Numbered from the stretch's first letter, positions 14,201 through 26,060 are shown. The stretch: 64,000 nucleotides of DNA from Kappaphycus alvarezii (GCA_002205965.3 NADL03000650.1:496001-560000), one strand, 5' to 3'. Numbers and translations: made by a program. Notes: a model not told the origin generated them from the letters alone.

Positions 14201-15601
14201 GATAATGATCTTTGTATTTCCATAAATAACGATTCAGTGCTGTCGACCGGTCCCTAGAACGGTTGGACGTGCGCTATACACAACATATTCGGAGGATCCG
14301 ATGGATCGTTACTGGTGAAACAAAATTATGCTATCACAGTCAAGAGTCTATTCATAATTACGGTCCGAAATTAGTCTTTCGCACCATAAAAACACTTGGT
14401 TTTCAATCTCAAAGGCTAAATTAGCGGCACAGAGCATTTTTTAGTGTAATTCGCGTTGCAAGCGTAATTTACCCATCTATTGCTCCATCGTACGTCTTGC
14501 TTCAGTGGATATCACTTCGCGTTCCTGGAAAGTCGCCCAAATCACAGTGAGCGCCTCAAACAGCCACGTCGAAGGAGCTCAACGAACACTATGTCCGACA
14601 ACAGAAGTTTTTCGGAGTCCAATATATTGCTTGCGGTCCTTTTAGACATCCAAATGTTGGTGGTGTCGTTGAAATTACGGTAAAATCTCCGTAGTTTGCG
14701 GTTGATGTTGCGGGGAGAGTTGTACTATCACTTGCGTATTCCAATGGCATTTTCTGGATCAACGTCTGACTAGGCAGCATCAACCCCTGATACGCGACAC
14801 ATCGTGACAAATGGGAAAGGTAACTTTGATCCTTAGTCCACATGCATCCTATTATGGATCAAATTTTATTCGCTTGAACAACATTCGTCAACAGTTTCCC
14901 AAACCGTATTTATGGAAATAATGAGCTGGAAATGGGCGGCGCCAAAACGCGTGCCGTTTTTGAATTTTTCAAGATCGATTTCCCATCAATCTAAGTATTT
15001 CAAACATCTTTAGATAATTCAATGTCGAAGAATTGCCGCTGATTTGAATAATCAAATGAAATTTTACCTCTTCGAACCATTGGAAATGGTCACATGGCGC
15101 CGATATTTCTTGAAATATCTTCTTTTTATCGCATGCGCATGAAGAATTTGAGTGCGGGGAAGCACATATCCAGATAAATTTGTCCACGCGCATAGTGTAA
15201 TGGCACATTTCACTATTCTACTCGCTTATTTCCCAATATGTATTAGCTGGTAATTTACACAATAATCCGCTTAAACATGCGTGCAGCTGTGACACTAATC
15301 GTCAGCAAATGATTCAATACGTGACTTTAACCTGGGAGAGCCGGAACTTTAAGTGCTAAGGTATCGAACTTGATGAATTTTTTTAATCTCTCGATCGGTG
15401 TGTAGAGTAAAATTTAGAGTTTTCCAGGCTGATCGAGAGATCAGTTCCAAATCTGAATCTCTTGAAAATCCTCTGAGGCGGTGAGATTTTTTATCCGAAA
15501 TCAGAGAAAATCCTTCCCAATTTCCAAAGGTTCGATGTCTGGCCTGGATTCACTGGTATCAGTCCAGAAACATGGTATTAATTTACAACATTTGATTGAA
15601 A

Positions 15602-15877
15602 TTAATCTGATAGATGAGTTGATATTCGTACTGTTGGATTCGGGCTTTTTTTACTGAAAAATTTCTTAAAGTCTTTGGGGTTGACTTGTGATGTGCATAA
15701 AACAAAGTAGTGGGCATTATCCTTCAGACCAATCGAAACGATGCCTTTATAGAAACACTGGGTTAGTTTTTCGTTCCAGTAAGCCCCTGTGACTATCTGC
15801 TCTACAGGAAAATAACCTGGTAACGCATGAAGATGGATGCTTTCTACTGAACTAAAAATCAACTCAAATGGATTCAA
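15602..15877 (-). pseudogene. possible Ty1/copia integrase C-terminal fragment
   Basis: A 91-codon minus-strand frame contains NPFELIF at the start and KLTQCFYKGIVSIGLKDN followed by HYFVL. This pattern recalls the copia integrase tail, where P.E.W is followed by K....KGIF.GY.DN...Y.V. No integrase core is seen upstream, so the match is weak and may be chance. Confidence 0.22.
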
Positions 15878-16366
15878 TGTATCATTTTGTGTCCCAAAAC
15901 CTTTTCATAGGTAAATATAGGTTTTACGGGTCGATATTTGGGTGTGCTGTCCATCGCCTAAAAACGATTCCGATCCGGATTCTGATGTCTGACAAACATC
16001 TGATGCGTCATGGACAGTCAGGGACGGAAGCCGACCAATTATGTATGACAGGTCACGTAGCAGAGATATTAGATAGGTTCCTTTACTGAGTTATTCGCGC
16101 ATATAACTTTTGAATTCCTTGGTAAGATAAACTATCGAAAATGTTCATCGCAGCTGCAAGCGCGGCAACGGAGGTGCTTTCCGCAAACGATATTTTATTA
16201 TTCGCTCCTTTACTGTGCCCCTCAGCACATGTGGCATTGTATAGATGGGCTTCTTCTGTATAGCGGTTATTAATTATGGGTTTTCCATGCTCCGGTAAAG
16301 TTCTTTACGGTTTGAGGTAATAATAGAAAGTGTTAAGGAAAATTCGAACGTTGCGGACGTTGGAAC

Positions 16367-16397
16367 CTTCCGTAACAAATTGGAATGTTACGGAAAG
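16367..16397. repeat. short inverted repeat (CTTCCGTAAC)
   Basis: CTTCCGTAAC (16367-16376) is matched by GTTACGGAAG-like sequence (16387-16397) across a 10-base loop. A further CGTAAC half-site lies at about 16408. It may be a fragment of a small mobile element; there is nothing further to support that. Confidence 0.4.
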
Positions 16398-16639
16398 TGG
16401 AACCGTTCGTAACCACCAAAAGACCAAAATCTCCTTCCAGCAAAGTCTCATTTCGGTCTAGTCACCCGAAAAAAACAAAATAGTGGATTTTAGTATTGTA
16501 GGAGTCGATTTTTACTGCATTTTTATGATTTTAGTACTATATAGCGAAGAATTGAAGATTTATCGATGTATATATAAAACCTGGATCAGGCGATCGGTCA
16601 GACCCTAGACTCCAACAAGAAACAACAAAAAAGCCCTCA

Positions 16640-18460
16640 ACCCAAAAGCAACCACCTCAACCTGCCCCCCCTTCCTCTCCTTATGTGGACTACTAACCGG
16701 CACTCAAACCCCGCTCAATTTCCCTCGTCGCTCGGCGTCGCCCGTGTGTATCCAATGGCGTCGTTCGGCGATACCTGAGTTTAGTATACCTAAACTTCTC
16801 GCTACAGAGGGCGGAGCACTTCGCGTGCACAAGTAAGAAAGGAACTGTTGGGCCAACTTCGCCCTAGGGCATAAAGAGGTGGGAAAGAGGAAAAAAAGGA
16901 GGGAAGTAGAGGATTGATGCAGGAAGGTAACTCCGCTGGTTCTGCCCGACGTCACATCTACCTTAGCCGTAGCTCTCCCGCAGAAAAACCTACTTCGCAA
17001 ATACCAAGCGAGTCGTCGGCGGAAATTGACAAACTCATCGTCTCTGTCATCAAAAAATGGCAGAAAGAAACCGAAGGTAGGAACAATCGGTTGGAAACAG
17101 ACTCCTAAACGTAGAGGGAGTCCGTGTATCTGAGAAGCAGGTTCATAGACGACGAAGCGGAAGAGGGCAGCGAAGAGGACACCAAAAAAGAGGTAGAATT
17201 CGTAGGAGAGTCCACCATTCGTCGGCAGCCGAAAAGTACCAAAGATAGTACCCGAGCACTCCCAACAGTACCAAGAAATGCAATATTAACGGATATCTTT
17301 GTACTGCGAGCAGCCTCGGCGCATTAGCAGGAAAGAACAGTTGCCGAAAGAAGGACTGAAGGTAAACTCCCGCTGGCACGAGAAATTGCCCACAAGCCGC
17401 GCGCGCCCAATCACGCTGCCGGACCATACAAGGTCAGCGTCAGTCGCGCCTCCTTAACGGCTCTAAAGTTTTGCTAGGACAAAGCAAGAAAGAAGTTCAG
17501 AAGGAAGGAGAATGTTGCGAGCCATCACTGCAAGGTGCAAACCTTCCAAATGCAGAGCAAAGACCAGTTAGAAGCTCACAAAGCCGGTACCAAGCATACC
17601 AACACTGTAATTCGTCACACCAACCCCTCTGATCCCTCTGCCTGAATAAAACGCCTCCAGTGTCAGTTTGGCACTCGTGTAAGCTCGGAAGTTCATCTGC
17701 GCTTACATATTTCCCGCCGAAAACACCGGAGGAACCTGGCGTACCGAAATAATGAGAAGTTCTGACCTTCACCTCTGCTTTGAATTATGTATCGCACCGG
17801 AACATTGAAACAGCGAAGTAATGCCGTACCCATTGAATTATATAGAGAAAAAAGGGAAAAAGGGGGAAAAAGCCAAAAAACACTTTTACAGTAGGCCGAA
17901 ACCTGTCACTCAGCTATGTGCAAAATTTGGTGCCAATAAGTACCACCCAGGGTGTTCTGATTGCTATTCGGATGAAATTAGAGTGGTTTTCACAGAGCGA
18001 GAGTGGAGAAATAGTTGGTATACTTCAATGATTTTATCTGGCTAATAGCCCTTTTTCTATGTATAATCGAAGACCACAGAACTTAACTAGGGCATTCTTT
18101 GTCTATCCGAACGAAATCACCCTTTAAATTGTGGCGAAAATGAGTTGATCCGTTTCCCGATACTATTTTATGCAAAAATAACATTCGACGTCTCTTTTCG
18201 CGTCACCTACCAATTTCACTGTTCACAATTCATTTTTCGCCTCCAGCTTTTATTTGCCGAATTGGAGCCCAATAAGCATGATTTTGACTTGTCTGTTAAA
18301 CATTTTTCCCGTGACATCGATCTTGGCCGCAGAAAAAACGAACAAATACGTAAAAAAGTTTCGTCTGCAAGTCTGGTAAGCGGAGCTGAACTTCCAGAAT
18401 CCGCCTTTGGAAGTTTAATTGACGATTGAACTAATAAGGTGCTCATCGGGGTCTCGAACA
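16640..18460. other. region with short charged ORFs, possibly gag-like
   Basis: Plus-strand frames at 16914-17108 and 17124-17327 read as a charged, Ser/Glu/Lys-rich protein broken by stops (for example ESSAEIDKLIVSVIKKW and DDEAEEGSEEDTKKEVEF). That composition suits the N-terminal part of an LTR-retroelement gag, but there is no zinc knuckle or core motif. A frame at 18145-18429 (+) and its antisense 18216-18461 (-) are both open and neither is recognised. Confidence 0.22.
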
Positions 18461-21207
18461 TACTGAAAGTAACGTCCCTTAAAATTATCTGACGGCCGTG
18501 ACTATCTTACAGTCCGAAGTAATTAATGCATGACTTGTACCAAAATTATGTCCTACATCGGAGAATTGAACTATGTTGGGAGCCTGATCCAGGTAATTGC
18601 TTGCTGGATTTGCAAAAATCAGTCACATAGGGACTCCACAGTAATGATCTTGACTTGTTCCAAATCTTTCAAGACGAACTTTTCTTCGTCAAACAGTGTC
18701 TCATTGCTGAATAATATTGAGTAGCGGTTGATTGGCAGATTTCAACAGGAAAGGCTTCGTGGTCTTCTTTTCTTGTCATGGTTGATAATAGTGGTAAAAT
18801 AGCGTCAAGAAAAAAGGAAACTACCAACTTACGAAGATGAGAATTTTTGCAGGCGACTAAATGGCGACAGTAGACGTTGACGCAAAAGTAGAGGAGTGGT
18901 ATTGAAAGACGACTTATTGCTTTTGTAACAAACTCTAAGGTGGCAGGCTTTTGCGCCTCACTTAGAAGGTAGGGGACTGGTCGAAAGTTTTTGGTTAAAA
19001 GTTAACTCCCAACTTACCATACGTACTACTTGTACGACGTCTACACAGCTTAAATAAATTGCTTCGTGAAGAAAGAAATTTGTTAAAGCTATGTAGACTT
19101 TTTGATCAAATTAAAATCTGGATAAAACTAATAAAAGCGCCAGAATAGGCAGGAAAATACTTCCTGTGGACACAGCTAATTTGAAACAAGTGACTTGACA
19201 GAAACTAAACAAATCTACTCCTCACAGTTTTCATGCTCTAGATCAGAACCTATCAATTCCATCAAAATATCATAAGTACCCATGTAGTATCCACACATAC
19301 ACGCGAATTGCTCACGATCGCCTGTACCTTCCTACAAAGAATCCATCTCAACCAATGCCCCTCTAACCGGGACCATATATTACCGGGACCACTTGATCCA
19401 TCCAAATAATTCCTTCTCATGCCATATGAACCTGTATGAAAGCCTCCTCTTCATCCTCAGACACCTAGGTCTCCTCTTTTTTTATTTCAGAGAACAGTTC
19501 CGGGCCGCCCATTCCTCGAAGCCCTCTTCTGCCTTATCCTTTCCGAATCCCTCCCCATGGCGTCTATGTTTCAATCTCTACCAAACAATTAGATACGAGC
19601 TCCGAAAGGCGCTTTCTTGTCTTGTCCTGGTCCAAAGGAAATAGAGTCTAGACTGTGACGGAGCGAGGACAGCGGGATTTGGAAATGGGGCGAGAACGGG
19701 AAGGTCGGTGCATATTGGCCACCGAATGGTTCCTAATTGTCGATTAGTTGTTGTTTGAGGGCCGTGGAAAACTTTTAAGCAGCCCCGAATGGTTGAAATA
19801 ACTTCAGAAGTCTCAGATTGGAATGCCCGCCTAATCGAAAAATAGAATAAAATTAGTCTTGTAGTGGGAACTATTGAAAATAGCCTTCAAAGGATAAATT
19901 ATGGTAAAAATTTCGTGAATAAATGTTGATTATGGAAAAAGATATTTAGGGTTGAAGAAAATCAAATCAAGATGAAGAAAAGAATCGCTCTCAAAAAGGG
20001 GGTAGCTTTTCATAAGAACGGAAACAGAAGAAAAGGAATGATTAAAAAGAACAATGATTTTGTCGAATAAAAAACAAGAGAGTCTATAGAGAAATTATGA
20101 GAAAGAACTTATGCGCGGAAAGAAATTATCTTCGGTTCTTCTTTGTAGATAAATTTAGTTGTGGCGCAATCCAAAAAATGGATTGAAACGTTTGGGAACT
20201 GACTTGACCAATTTTTTTGCGCTATCCGGCATTCTAGTTAGCACTGCTCCCAACTAAACAAGAGCACCAAGATTTATAATCATCTGCACTGCTTCGTTTT
20301 CTATCTTGGATAGAACTTTTCACTTTATCAGTAACCAGTTACAGGATTGAGCGGCAGTATTCAAATAGACCACAAGGTACCGTGATGGTCGCAAAAGCCC
20401 ATCATCGAATAAAAATTGTACCAGTAAAAATTCCATGGGGATCAAGATGATGATACGTATCGTGGCCGATTCGGCTCTTCAAGGATTCATCTGCAGTGAG
20501 ATTCGAACGGATTGAAATTAAATAACTTTCCGCACTGGTCATACTTGGAACACCTCACCCAAATTTAATTGAAAAAACTACTTGTCCTGCTTCGGTTTGG
20601 ATCCTTTTGACTCCGTTCGAAAGAACTTCGTCTGCAGAGTACATTCTCGTACTTTGAGCAGCTGGAAAGAAATGAGTACTTCCAAATCACCAAAAATATT
20701 GATGTTGTTTGGAGGTTCGCAAATTAGGGAAAAGTGGGTTAATTCGGAACACCAGTTTCGTCGACACTGCTATTAACCAACGGAACTATCATCAACGCCA
20801 GAACTTTATACGACCTCATCTTGCGTTTCGATGACTTCTGCTATCTGGCGTCGACAGTTTCGTGTATGACAACACCATGTTACCTTTCGTAAAGACAAAA
20901 AGTATTATCTACGACATTATCAAGTGCCTTTCGCTCTGCATTTTTCTTTGCAGTGGTCTCCCTTTCCAACCTCCGCTGCCTCATCTCTTCCATACGGGTA
21001 ATTATGTCAATCTTACGTCTTTAGGCGTGCTGCTTTGGCTCAACTTGTCTCTTTTCCCGCTCCGTTTTGCAGTTTCTGTTAGTGTAATTTCACTTCTTTG
21101 CCTTTTTCTGAAGCTGACAACTCGCAAAGAGGCTTACAGTTATTACTGTACTTTACCGTTCAACCTAGAACTTGACCGTTATGTTTATGCACTGTGCAGT
21201 GCTGTAA
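18461..21207. other. no recognisable gene
   Basis: AT-rich sequence with short open frames only. The minus strand around 20850-21150 reads as a Lys/Arg/Glu-rich coiled tail (MEEMRQRRLERETTAKKN in one frame). It may be the distant C-terminal tail of the DDE_1 transposase relic at 21.4-23.2 kb, but is too broken to be sure. Confidence 0.35.
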
Positions 21208-21240
21208 GCTTGAGCTGATCTACTCTAGATCAGCTCAAGC
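21208..21240. repeat. perfect 14-bp hairpin
   Basis: GCTTGAGCTGATCT (21208-21221) and AGATCAGCTCAAGC (21227-21240) are perfect inverted repeats around the five bases ACTCT. The role is unknown; it could be an RNA hairpin or part of a small transposon. Confidence 0.7.
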
Positions 21241-21425
21241 AAGTTTAGGGTTAGACACTCACCGTCGTCTATATGTCTTCTGGAAACTTCCTTCGATCAA
21301 CAGAAATCACCAGCCGACTCGCCTTAAAGTCTATATAAGCCCCGGTCTGTTTCCATCTTCTATCTGAGTAAATTTCCTCACCACCTTCTCCTCTCTCATT
21401 TCTCCTTCTCGGTCCCTCACTCTTT

Positions 21426-23190
21426 TTACCCTTCTCTCTCTCTTTCCTGCTCTCCCGCTCTCTCCCTCACTCCTGTCTGGCTCCCTCGCCTCCCTCTCTC
21501 GTTCTGTCCATCAGTTTCAAGTTCAGTGGCAGCTCTCTGCTGCTCTCCTTGTTTGTGTTCAATAATGTTTCTCACTGCCACACACTCCGCAAGAGCACCA
21601 GCAGGAAACGACACACGCAAACTATTAGTACTGTTTACTGCAGTGCTTGAAGTGCTGGTCGAGCTCCTTGCACGTTTTCGGGGGAAAAAGCCTATGATAA
21701 TGTTGTTCACAGTGTTTGTCTCACTAATGAGCTGAGATAGGCGCTGTAATTTAGCTGAATTTTTCATTCCAAAGCTCAATACCTCCTCTATCTCATCTTA
21801 AGTGCCTTTGTAAACGTGAATTCTCTGCTCAGACGGAAGGCGAGAAGCTATAATCCCAGTTCCCACTCGCTGTAAGGTTGTTTTAGCTCTCTGCTTCATA
21901 GAATCTTTCAGTAACTTTAATTCGTCTGGGAAGGATTCATCGAAGGGAAACATTCCAGTGAACTCAAAGTGTCTACTGATGTCTATTGCAGTAGTGAATT
22001 CGTATTCGGACACCGCACAGGCAAGATTAAAGGTAAATTTGGTTGCATTTACATTTCCTTGTGGAAAAAACTCGTCTCTAATCTGTCGAAGAGATGTCTT
22101 GATCTTCTTGTTAGGAGTTTGATTGGACGGTTGTAGGAAATAAGATTTGTTGGCTGCGTTAATCACAGCCTTGAGATCCATAGTGAGTCCTTTCGAGACA
22201 CATGGCCGTCTAACATTAACAGGTAAGATTCCCGCTTTTACTTTCTTCCGGATGAAATTTTCCATGTGCTTATTTTCCATGTGCTTAACACAAACCACTG
22301 GAATCGGCCCTTCCATTTACCCATTATCTGAAAGCTTGATGACAGCGCTACCGAATGGAAACCAGTTTGGTCCTGTGGAACGTGCTATAATGCCAGTTGG
22401 AGGACTCTGGAAGCTTTTTTCACAGGTGCCCAACAGTCACTCGATATTAGTCTTCCTGAGATGAAGAAGAATGGTGGACAAATCAGTCCGGGGGCGGATA
22501 TAGCCACGATAGCTGTGATGTGATTCCTCAATCCATAAGCTGATCGTATACTGCGGTAACAGTCGCCACAAGATTTAGCATCCCCAAGAACACGCTCGTG
22601 CTTTCCGAATGTTGTGTCAACATTTTTTCGTCCATGTTCCAGATTCTACTCGGATTACGTAAGATCCCCCGTTTGTATGCTGTCTACTGATTGCACAATA
22701 ATGAGGAAATTCTTTACATGGTCCGCATCCTCTGATGCCAGCTGAGCTCATTCTTTGCTGCGGTGTTTTCGGTAAGATATTTCCTTGTTTTGAGCTCCGT
22801 ATGTGCGCACTGCGTCAAGAGAAGGAACGCCATTCTTCCAGTCCTTTCTCCCATCCGATGATAGTCTGATGAGAGCACTCCTAAAACCGTTTAAATCAGC
22901 AGCAAAAACTCTGTCTACAGCAGCCTTTAGTCGGCCATTTATCATCTTCCTTTCTTCATTTGAAATTACAGACAGTATTCCTCTACGTTACTTCCCCGAA
23001 AGCATTTCTTCTAATTCATTTAGTTCTGCTGACTCCAGGGAACCTTTCATCTGATGTACAGTTGTTTTACTGACGTAGGTGATAGTTGAAATTTCCGTTA
23101 AAGACTATCTTTGCTCTCTGAGGAGACTGAGTGCCTTAGATCTGTTCTTTGCCTTTTTGGAGGCAGCTAACTGGCGATTCTTGAACTTCA
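21426..23190 (-). pseudogene. DDE_1 superfamily (pogo/Tigger-type) transposase relic
   Basis: Reading down the minus strand gives, in order: a basic start (KNRQLAASKKAKNRSKAL), a helix-turn-helix with SLTEISTITYVSKTTVHQMK near 23110-23050, a CENP-B-like second DNA-binding region (DWKNGVPSLDAVRTY, about 22830), and the first catalytic Asp in RIWNMDE (about 22625). NVDTTFGKHERVLGDAKSC follows after a frameshift, then HITAIVAISAPGLICPPFFF (about 22520-22450). The last well-kept stretch, 22316-21798, has SKGLTMDLKAVI, SYFLQPSNQ and IRDEFFPQG. The family's second Asp (LVDGH) is not present, and the third (LQPCDQ) reads LQPSNQ, an Asp-to-Asn change. With several stops and frameshifts the gene is dead. 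It would have encoded a cut-and-paste transposase. The part below 21798 (charged tail, 21779-21426) is less certain. Confidence 0.7.
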
Positions 23191-23670
23191 GCCCCTGGTG
23201 GCGCACTGATGGTTGCAACTTGAGATCTTAGACATCGAGAAGAGAACTGTGGAGGGTCAGAATACCGGTTAATGTGGATTAAGGGGCTTCATGACTTCTT
23301 ACAGTGTAGAGTATACAGCTGTTTCGATTTTCCCGCCTTCGCTTCAAATTTATCCACGTCCTAAATTAAGCCATTACGAAAGGTACACACTCATATTATT
23401 TTCTTCCATGGATCAATGTATTTAATAAACCCTGAATAAGCGTTCATGTAGGCATTCGTATTGCTGCGAGTAGTTTCGACGGCTAGATCGAGAGAACCAC
23501 AAAATAGAGACTGTCACGCGACGCATAATACAATTGTTTCTTGCGTAGTGTGTGGGTAAAGTAAGTGATATTTTAAAAATGTGGAATATGAAGATTTATT
23601 GGGTGTTTATTGAGAAACATATTAGAAGTTAATACATAAAAACCAATATTAGAGATATTACGAAACAAAA

Positions 23671-24573
23671 ATGACTTCGTCTTGCAGGCCACTTTTCGTT
23701 AAACGTATTACACCCTTCGTCAGTAACACGAGAAGTTCTCTACCTCATCAAACTGCAATTGCAGGTCCATCGCCTAAGCGGCGCATAGGATTCTCGAAAA
23801 CTTGGGATGTACTCCTCTTAAAGTCAGTTATAACAGTGGACGTAGATTACACTACACATGGTGAAGCATAAAGTCGCTTTGAAGAAGCCTTGCGAATGTT
23901 TCGTACCTCCGTACTGTCCTATTGCCTTTCATCTGTCTCTTTGTCGACTTCTAAGATGCGAAAAGACCATTTTAAGAAGATTACGGCAGACCACCGCGAA
24001 GCTGTGAAGGATAATGCCGCCGTTTCTGGTATAATCGAGGTCTGGGGAGTAAAAGAAGTGCTTTTGGATGAAATTACTTTGGCTATTGACGAGTGGGAGG
24101 TAGAAAAGAGGGTCGAGAGGGACGAGCGAATCAGTCCCGACAAGAGACTTTTACAGGCTGGAGAAGGGGTGCGATCAAGGGCCCTGTCAAGAATTAGGCA
24201 GGGTTCTTCAAAGATGGACGGCGACGACGACCCTGTTACCGATAATGCGAGAATCCCTCCAAGCAAGCAGAGTTCTCGCAAGTGCTCTTTACCAAGCGAA
24301 TCAGACGGTGAAGATCAGAACTTGATTTGCGAGCATATTAAAGCTTGTAAAGACTTTGAATAGAAGCGATTGAAAGTGGAAGAACAGAGCTTGGAATTTG
24401 AAATACAGATGGAATAGAGAGAGGCTCTGCGGAAGGAAAAAGCACAGGAGAACGAATCAAGAAGAATCGCCGTTGATAAGAAACGTTTACATATAGAAGA
24501 ACGTTGTCTGCTTGTAGACACGACGAGAAAAGAGGATCTATTGCAGAGCGCAAGGAAGCTTTGTCGGTACTAA
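23671..24573 (+). pseudogene. Myb/SANT-like protein of a Harbinger element, three premature stops
   Basis: One frame of 301 codons runs from ATG 23671 to TAA 24571-24573 without a frameshift, broken only by TAA (23869), TAG (24361) and TAG (24415). The N-terminal half resembles the Myb/SANT-like DNA-binding proteins found with PIF/Harbinger transposons: FSKTWDVLLLKSV, then MRKDHFKKITADHREAVK, AAVSGIIEVWGVKEVLLDEI. The middle is Ser/Asp-rich, and the C-terminal third is a charged coiled coil (KRLKVEEQSLEFEIQME, then ENESRRIAVDKKRLHIEE). It converges on the Harbinger transposase relic that ends at 24642, with 68 bp between. Harbinger elements usually encode exactly these two proteins, so both probably belong to one element. 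The Myb-like partner normally helps the transposase reach the nucleus and bind the ends (family knowledge). Confidence 0.6.
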
Positions 24574-24641
24574 GTGCTTTGGTAAAGAAGCCTCAGTAAG
24601 CACGCACAGTTACTTTTTTAAAGCGTCATGGTGAGGCGTCC

Positions 24642-25694
24642 TCAAGTCTCGTTCAAGCACCGAGCTAACGAAGGCGGTTTGCAAAGAAAAAAGTCCGAAA
24701 TCTGGCCGCTGGCGTGGTGTAGACACACTCTCACGTTCCATAAGAGGGCTGATGACTTATATAGAAAAGCTAACGGACTTTTTAGTACACTCATCATGCG
24801 TTGGGAGTCCTGAGAAGTCAAATTTTGTTTGAGATCCTTGTATGTTCACTCGATTGCCTCTCTCACGGAGCCCATAATTTTGTGATAGAAATTTTGCTCG
24901 GCTGTGGCAGATTTTCCATTGAAGGCTATTCGTAACCATGCATGTAGCACATATGCGGCATCGCTATAGAGACAATACTGTTGGCTACTCATATACATAC
25001 AAGATCAAAGCTGCTGGTCCAAATTGTTTTGCCTGTACAAGGTCATGCCATGACTTCTTTCTACTTCTGGGCCGTACAAGTAGAACATAAGGCCATTGAC
25101 GAAGTAATGGTCTGGTATATAAGGCAGTGGAATCGTTTGCGGCCTGAGAAAAAGCGCGTTGCAGCCCGCCACTGCCCCCGGGCGATTCATTTGCACTTTG
25201 GTACAATCAGTAAATCAGACGCAGTCCTGCAACGGGGATCCCTTTTCGTGTATTTCAGCAGCGTAGAAATGTGCACTTTCAGTCCTGAGGTCAGCTCTTA
25301 ATGTCTAGAGAAGGTAAGCCCTGTTCTTTACAAACGTCTCAGTCACCTTCCAAAAAATCTCACACAGGGCAGAAGCACATATTCCAAACATGAACTCGAG
25401 ATCTTCTCAATGTGACGGAAAGGGAAGGCGTCTGAGAACGATGCACGTTGCTGTACTAGAATCACAGCGATATCCAGCGCGAGCGGTTGCTCCTCCATTC
25501 CACGAAAGCGCAGAGGAGACTGTGTTTATTTCACTGGTAAGAAACTGAAGTTCAGAAAGGGACTGCAGTTCACTTTCAGCGTTGAGATTGAAACGAGTTG
25601 AAGCAATCCACAGGGAGCGGATCCAATTTCCCTGCAAATTCTGAAGGGCTGTCTGTGCACGTTGACCACAGTAGGCAAGCACAGCATCGTCCAC
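24642..25694 (-). pseudogene. PIF/Harbinger-type (DDE_4) transposase relic, nearly full length
   Basis: Minus-strand reading from 25694: LDDAVLAYCGQR-like start (read MDDAVLAYCGQRAQ), LSELQFL, RCDSSTATCIVLRRLPFPSH, a stop, then EDLEFMFGICASALCEIFW and VTETFVKNRAYLL, another stop, HFYAAEIHEKGSPLQDCV, a stop, FTDCTKVQM (first catalytic Asp; the family has DGT), FYLYGPEVERSHGMTLYRQ (second Asp position reads Gly; the family has HDMTLY), YSDAAYVLHAWL, and KIMGSVREAIE with the catalytic Glu. TYKDLKQ follows one more TGA, then SALLWNVRVCLHHASGQISD and a stop at about 24642. The TGA between REAIE and TYKDLK replaces the family Trp. There are at least four stops and one frameshift near 25100-25200. 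It pairs with the Myb-like gene at 23671-24573 as one two-gene element. Confidence 0.75.
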
Positions 25695-25940
25695 ATCGTT
25701 TACTAGCTAAAGCAGCGCTAAATGACGACGAGAGTAAAGTCGGCGTTTAGCCTTTCCGATGGCATAATCGGTGAGCCTCATGTGTTCTTAAGTATAAGCA
25801 TGGAAAGGGATCACCAGGAGTGCAAGGGTAAGGGAAGGCTTAGGATGTAGTACTCACATTTTTCTCTCACTCGAATCTGTGCAAGTCCCACTCTGGCCTC
25901 ATGCTTTAAAATCTGGGACAGTAATGTGACTCACTTTTGC

Positions 25941-26020
25941 TTGGTTTGGTTTACTGTGAGTAATGGAACGGTTGGGAGTCCTCTGTATTTGTAATCAAAC
26001 CATTGGCGGGACCTAAATTG
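25941..26020 (+). repeat. 80-bp dispersed repeat, copy 1
   Basis: These 80 bases match 51029-51108 with three differences that I can count (TGTGAG/TGCGAG, TTGGG/TTGAG, CTAAATTG/CTACATTG). The flanks of the two copies differ. The other copy lies inside a gag-like frame, so this may be a gag fragment or a small mobile sequence. Confidence 0.8.
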
Positions 26021-26039
26021 CAAGCGCTTGAGCGTGTGT

Positions 26040-26060
26040 ACCAGCTAGAAAGTAGCTGGT
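26040..26060. repeat. short hairpin ACCAGCT/AGCTGGT
   Basis: ACCAGCT, seven bases, AGCTGGT: a perfect 7-bp inverted repeat just after the 80-bp repeat. Confidence 0.45.

Larger units (their letters stand above)
4600..16300. other. long AT-rich, gene-poor block
   Basis: This stretch is visibly richer in A and T than the rest of the window and lacks long open frames. The longest is 6995-7414 (+, 139 codons from ATG), in which I recognise nothing. Others are under about 90 codons. Low-complexity TA tracts occur near 8229-8291 and 10690-10702. One weak copia-like signal lies at 15602-15877 and is listed separately. The block could be very old transposon sequence, heterochromatin or another compositional domain; the sequence alone does not decide. 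Confidence 0.55.

Noticed and set aside
14589-14843. Minus-strand frame with a faint copia protease/gag-pre-integrase look
   Set aside because: No active-site motif, and its position downstream of the weak integrase-like frame at 15.6-15.9 kb is in the wrong order for one element.
21245-21345. TTTAGGGTTAG (telomere-like) and TCTATATAAGCC (TATA-like)
   Set aside because: A single 11-mer is not telomeric DNA, and the TATA-like site has no gene downstream in sense; a similar pair near 44.12-44.15 kb is equally unsupported.
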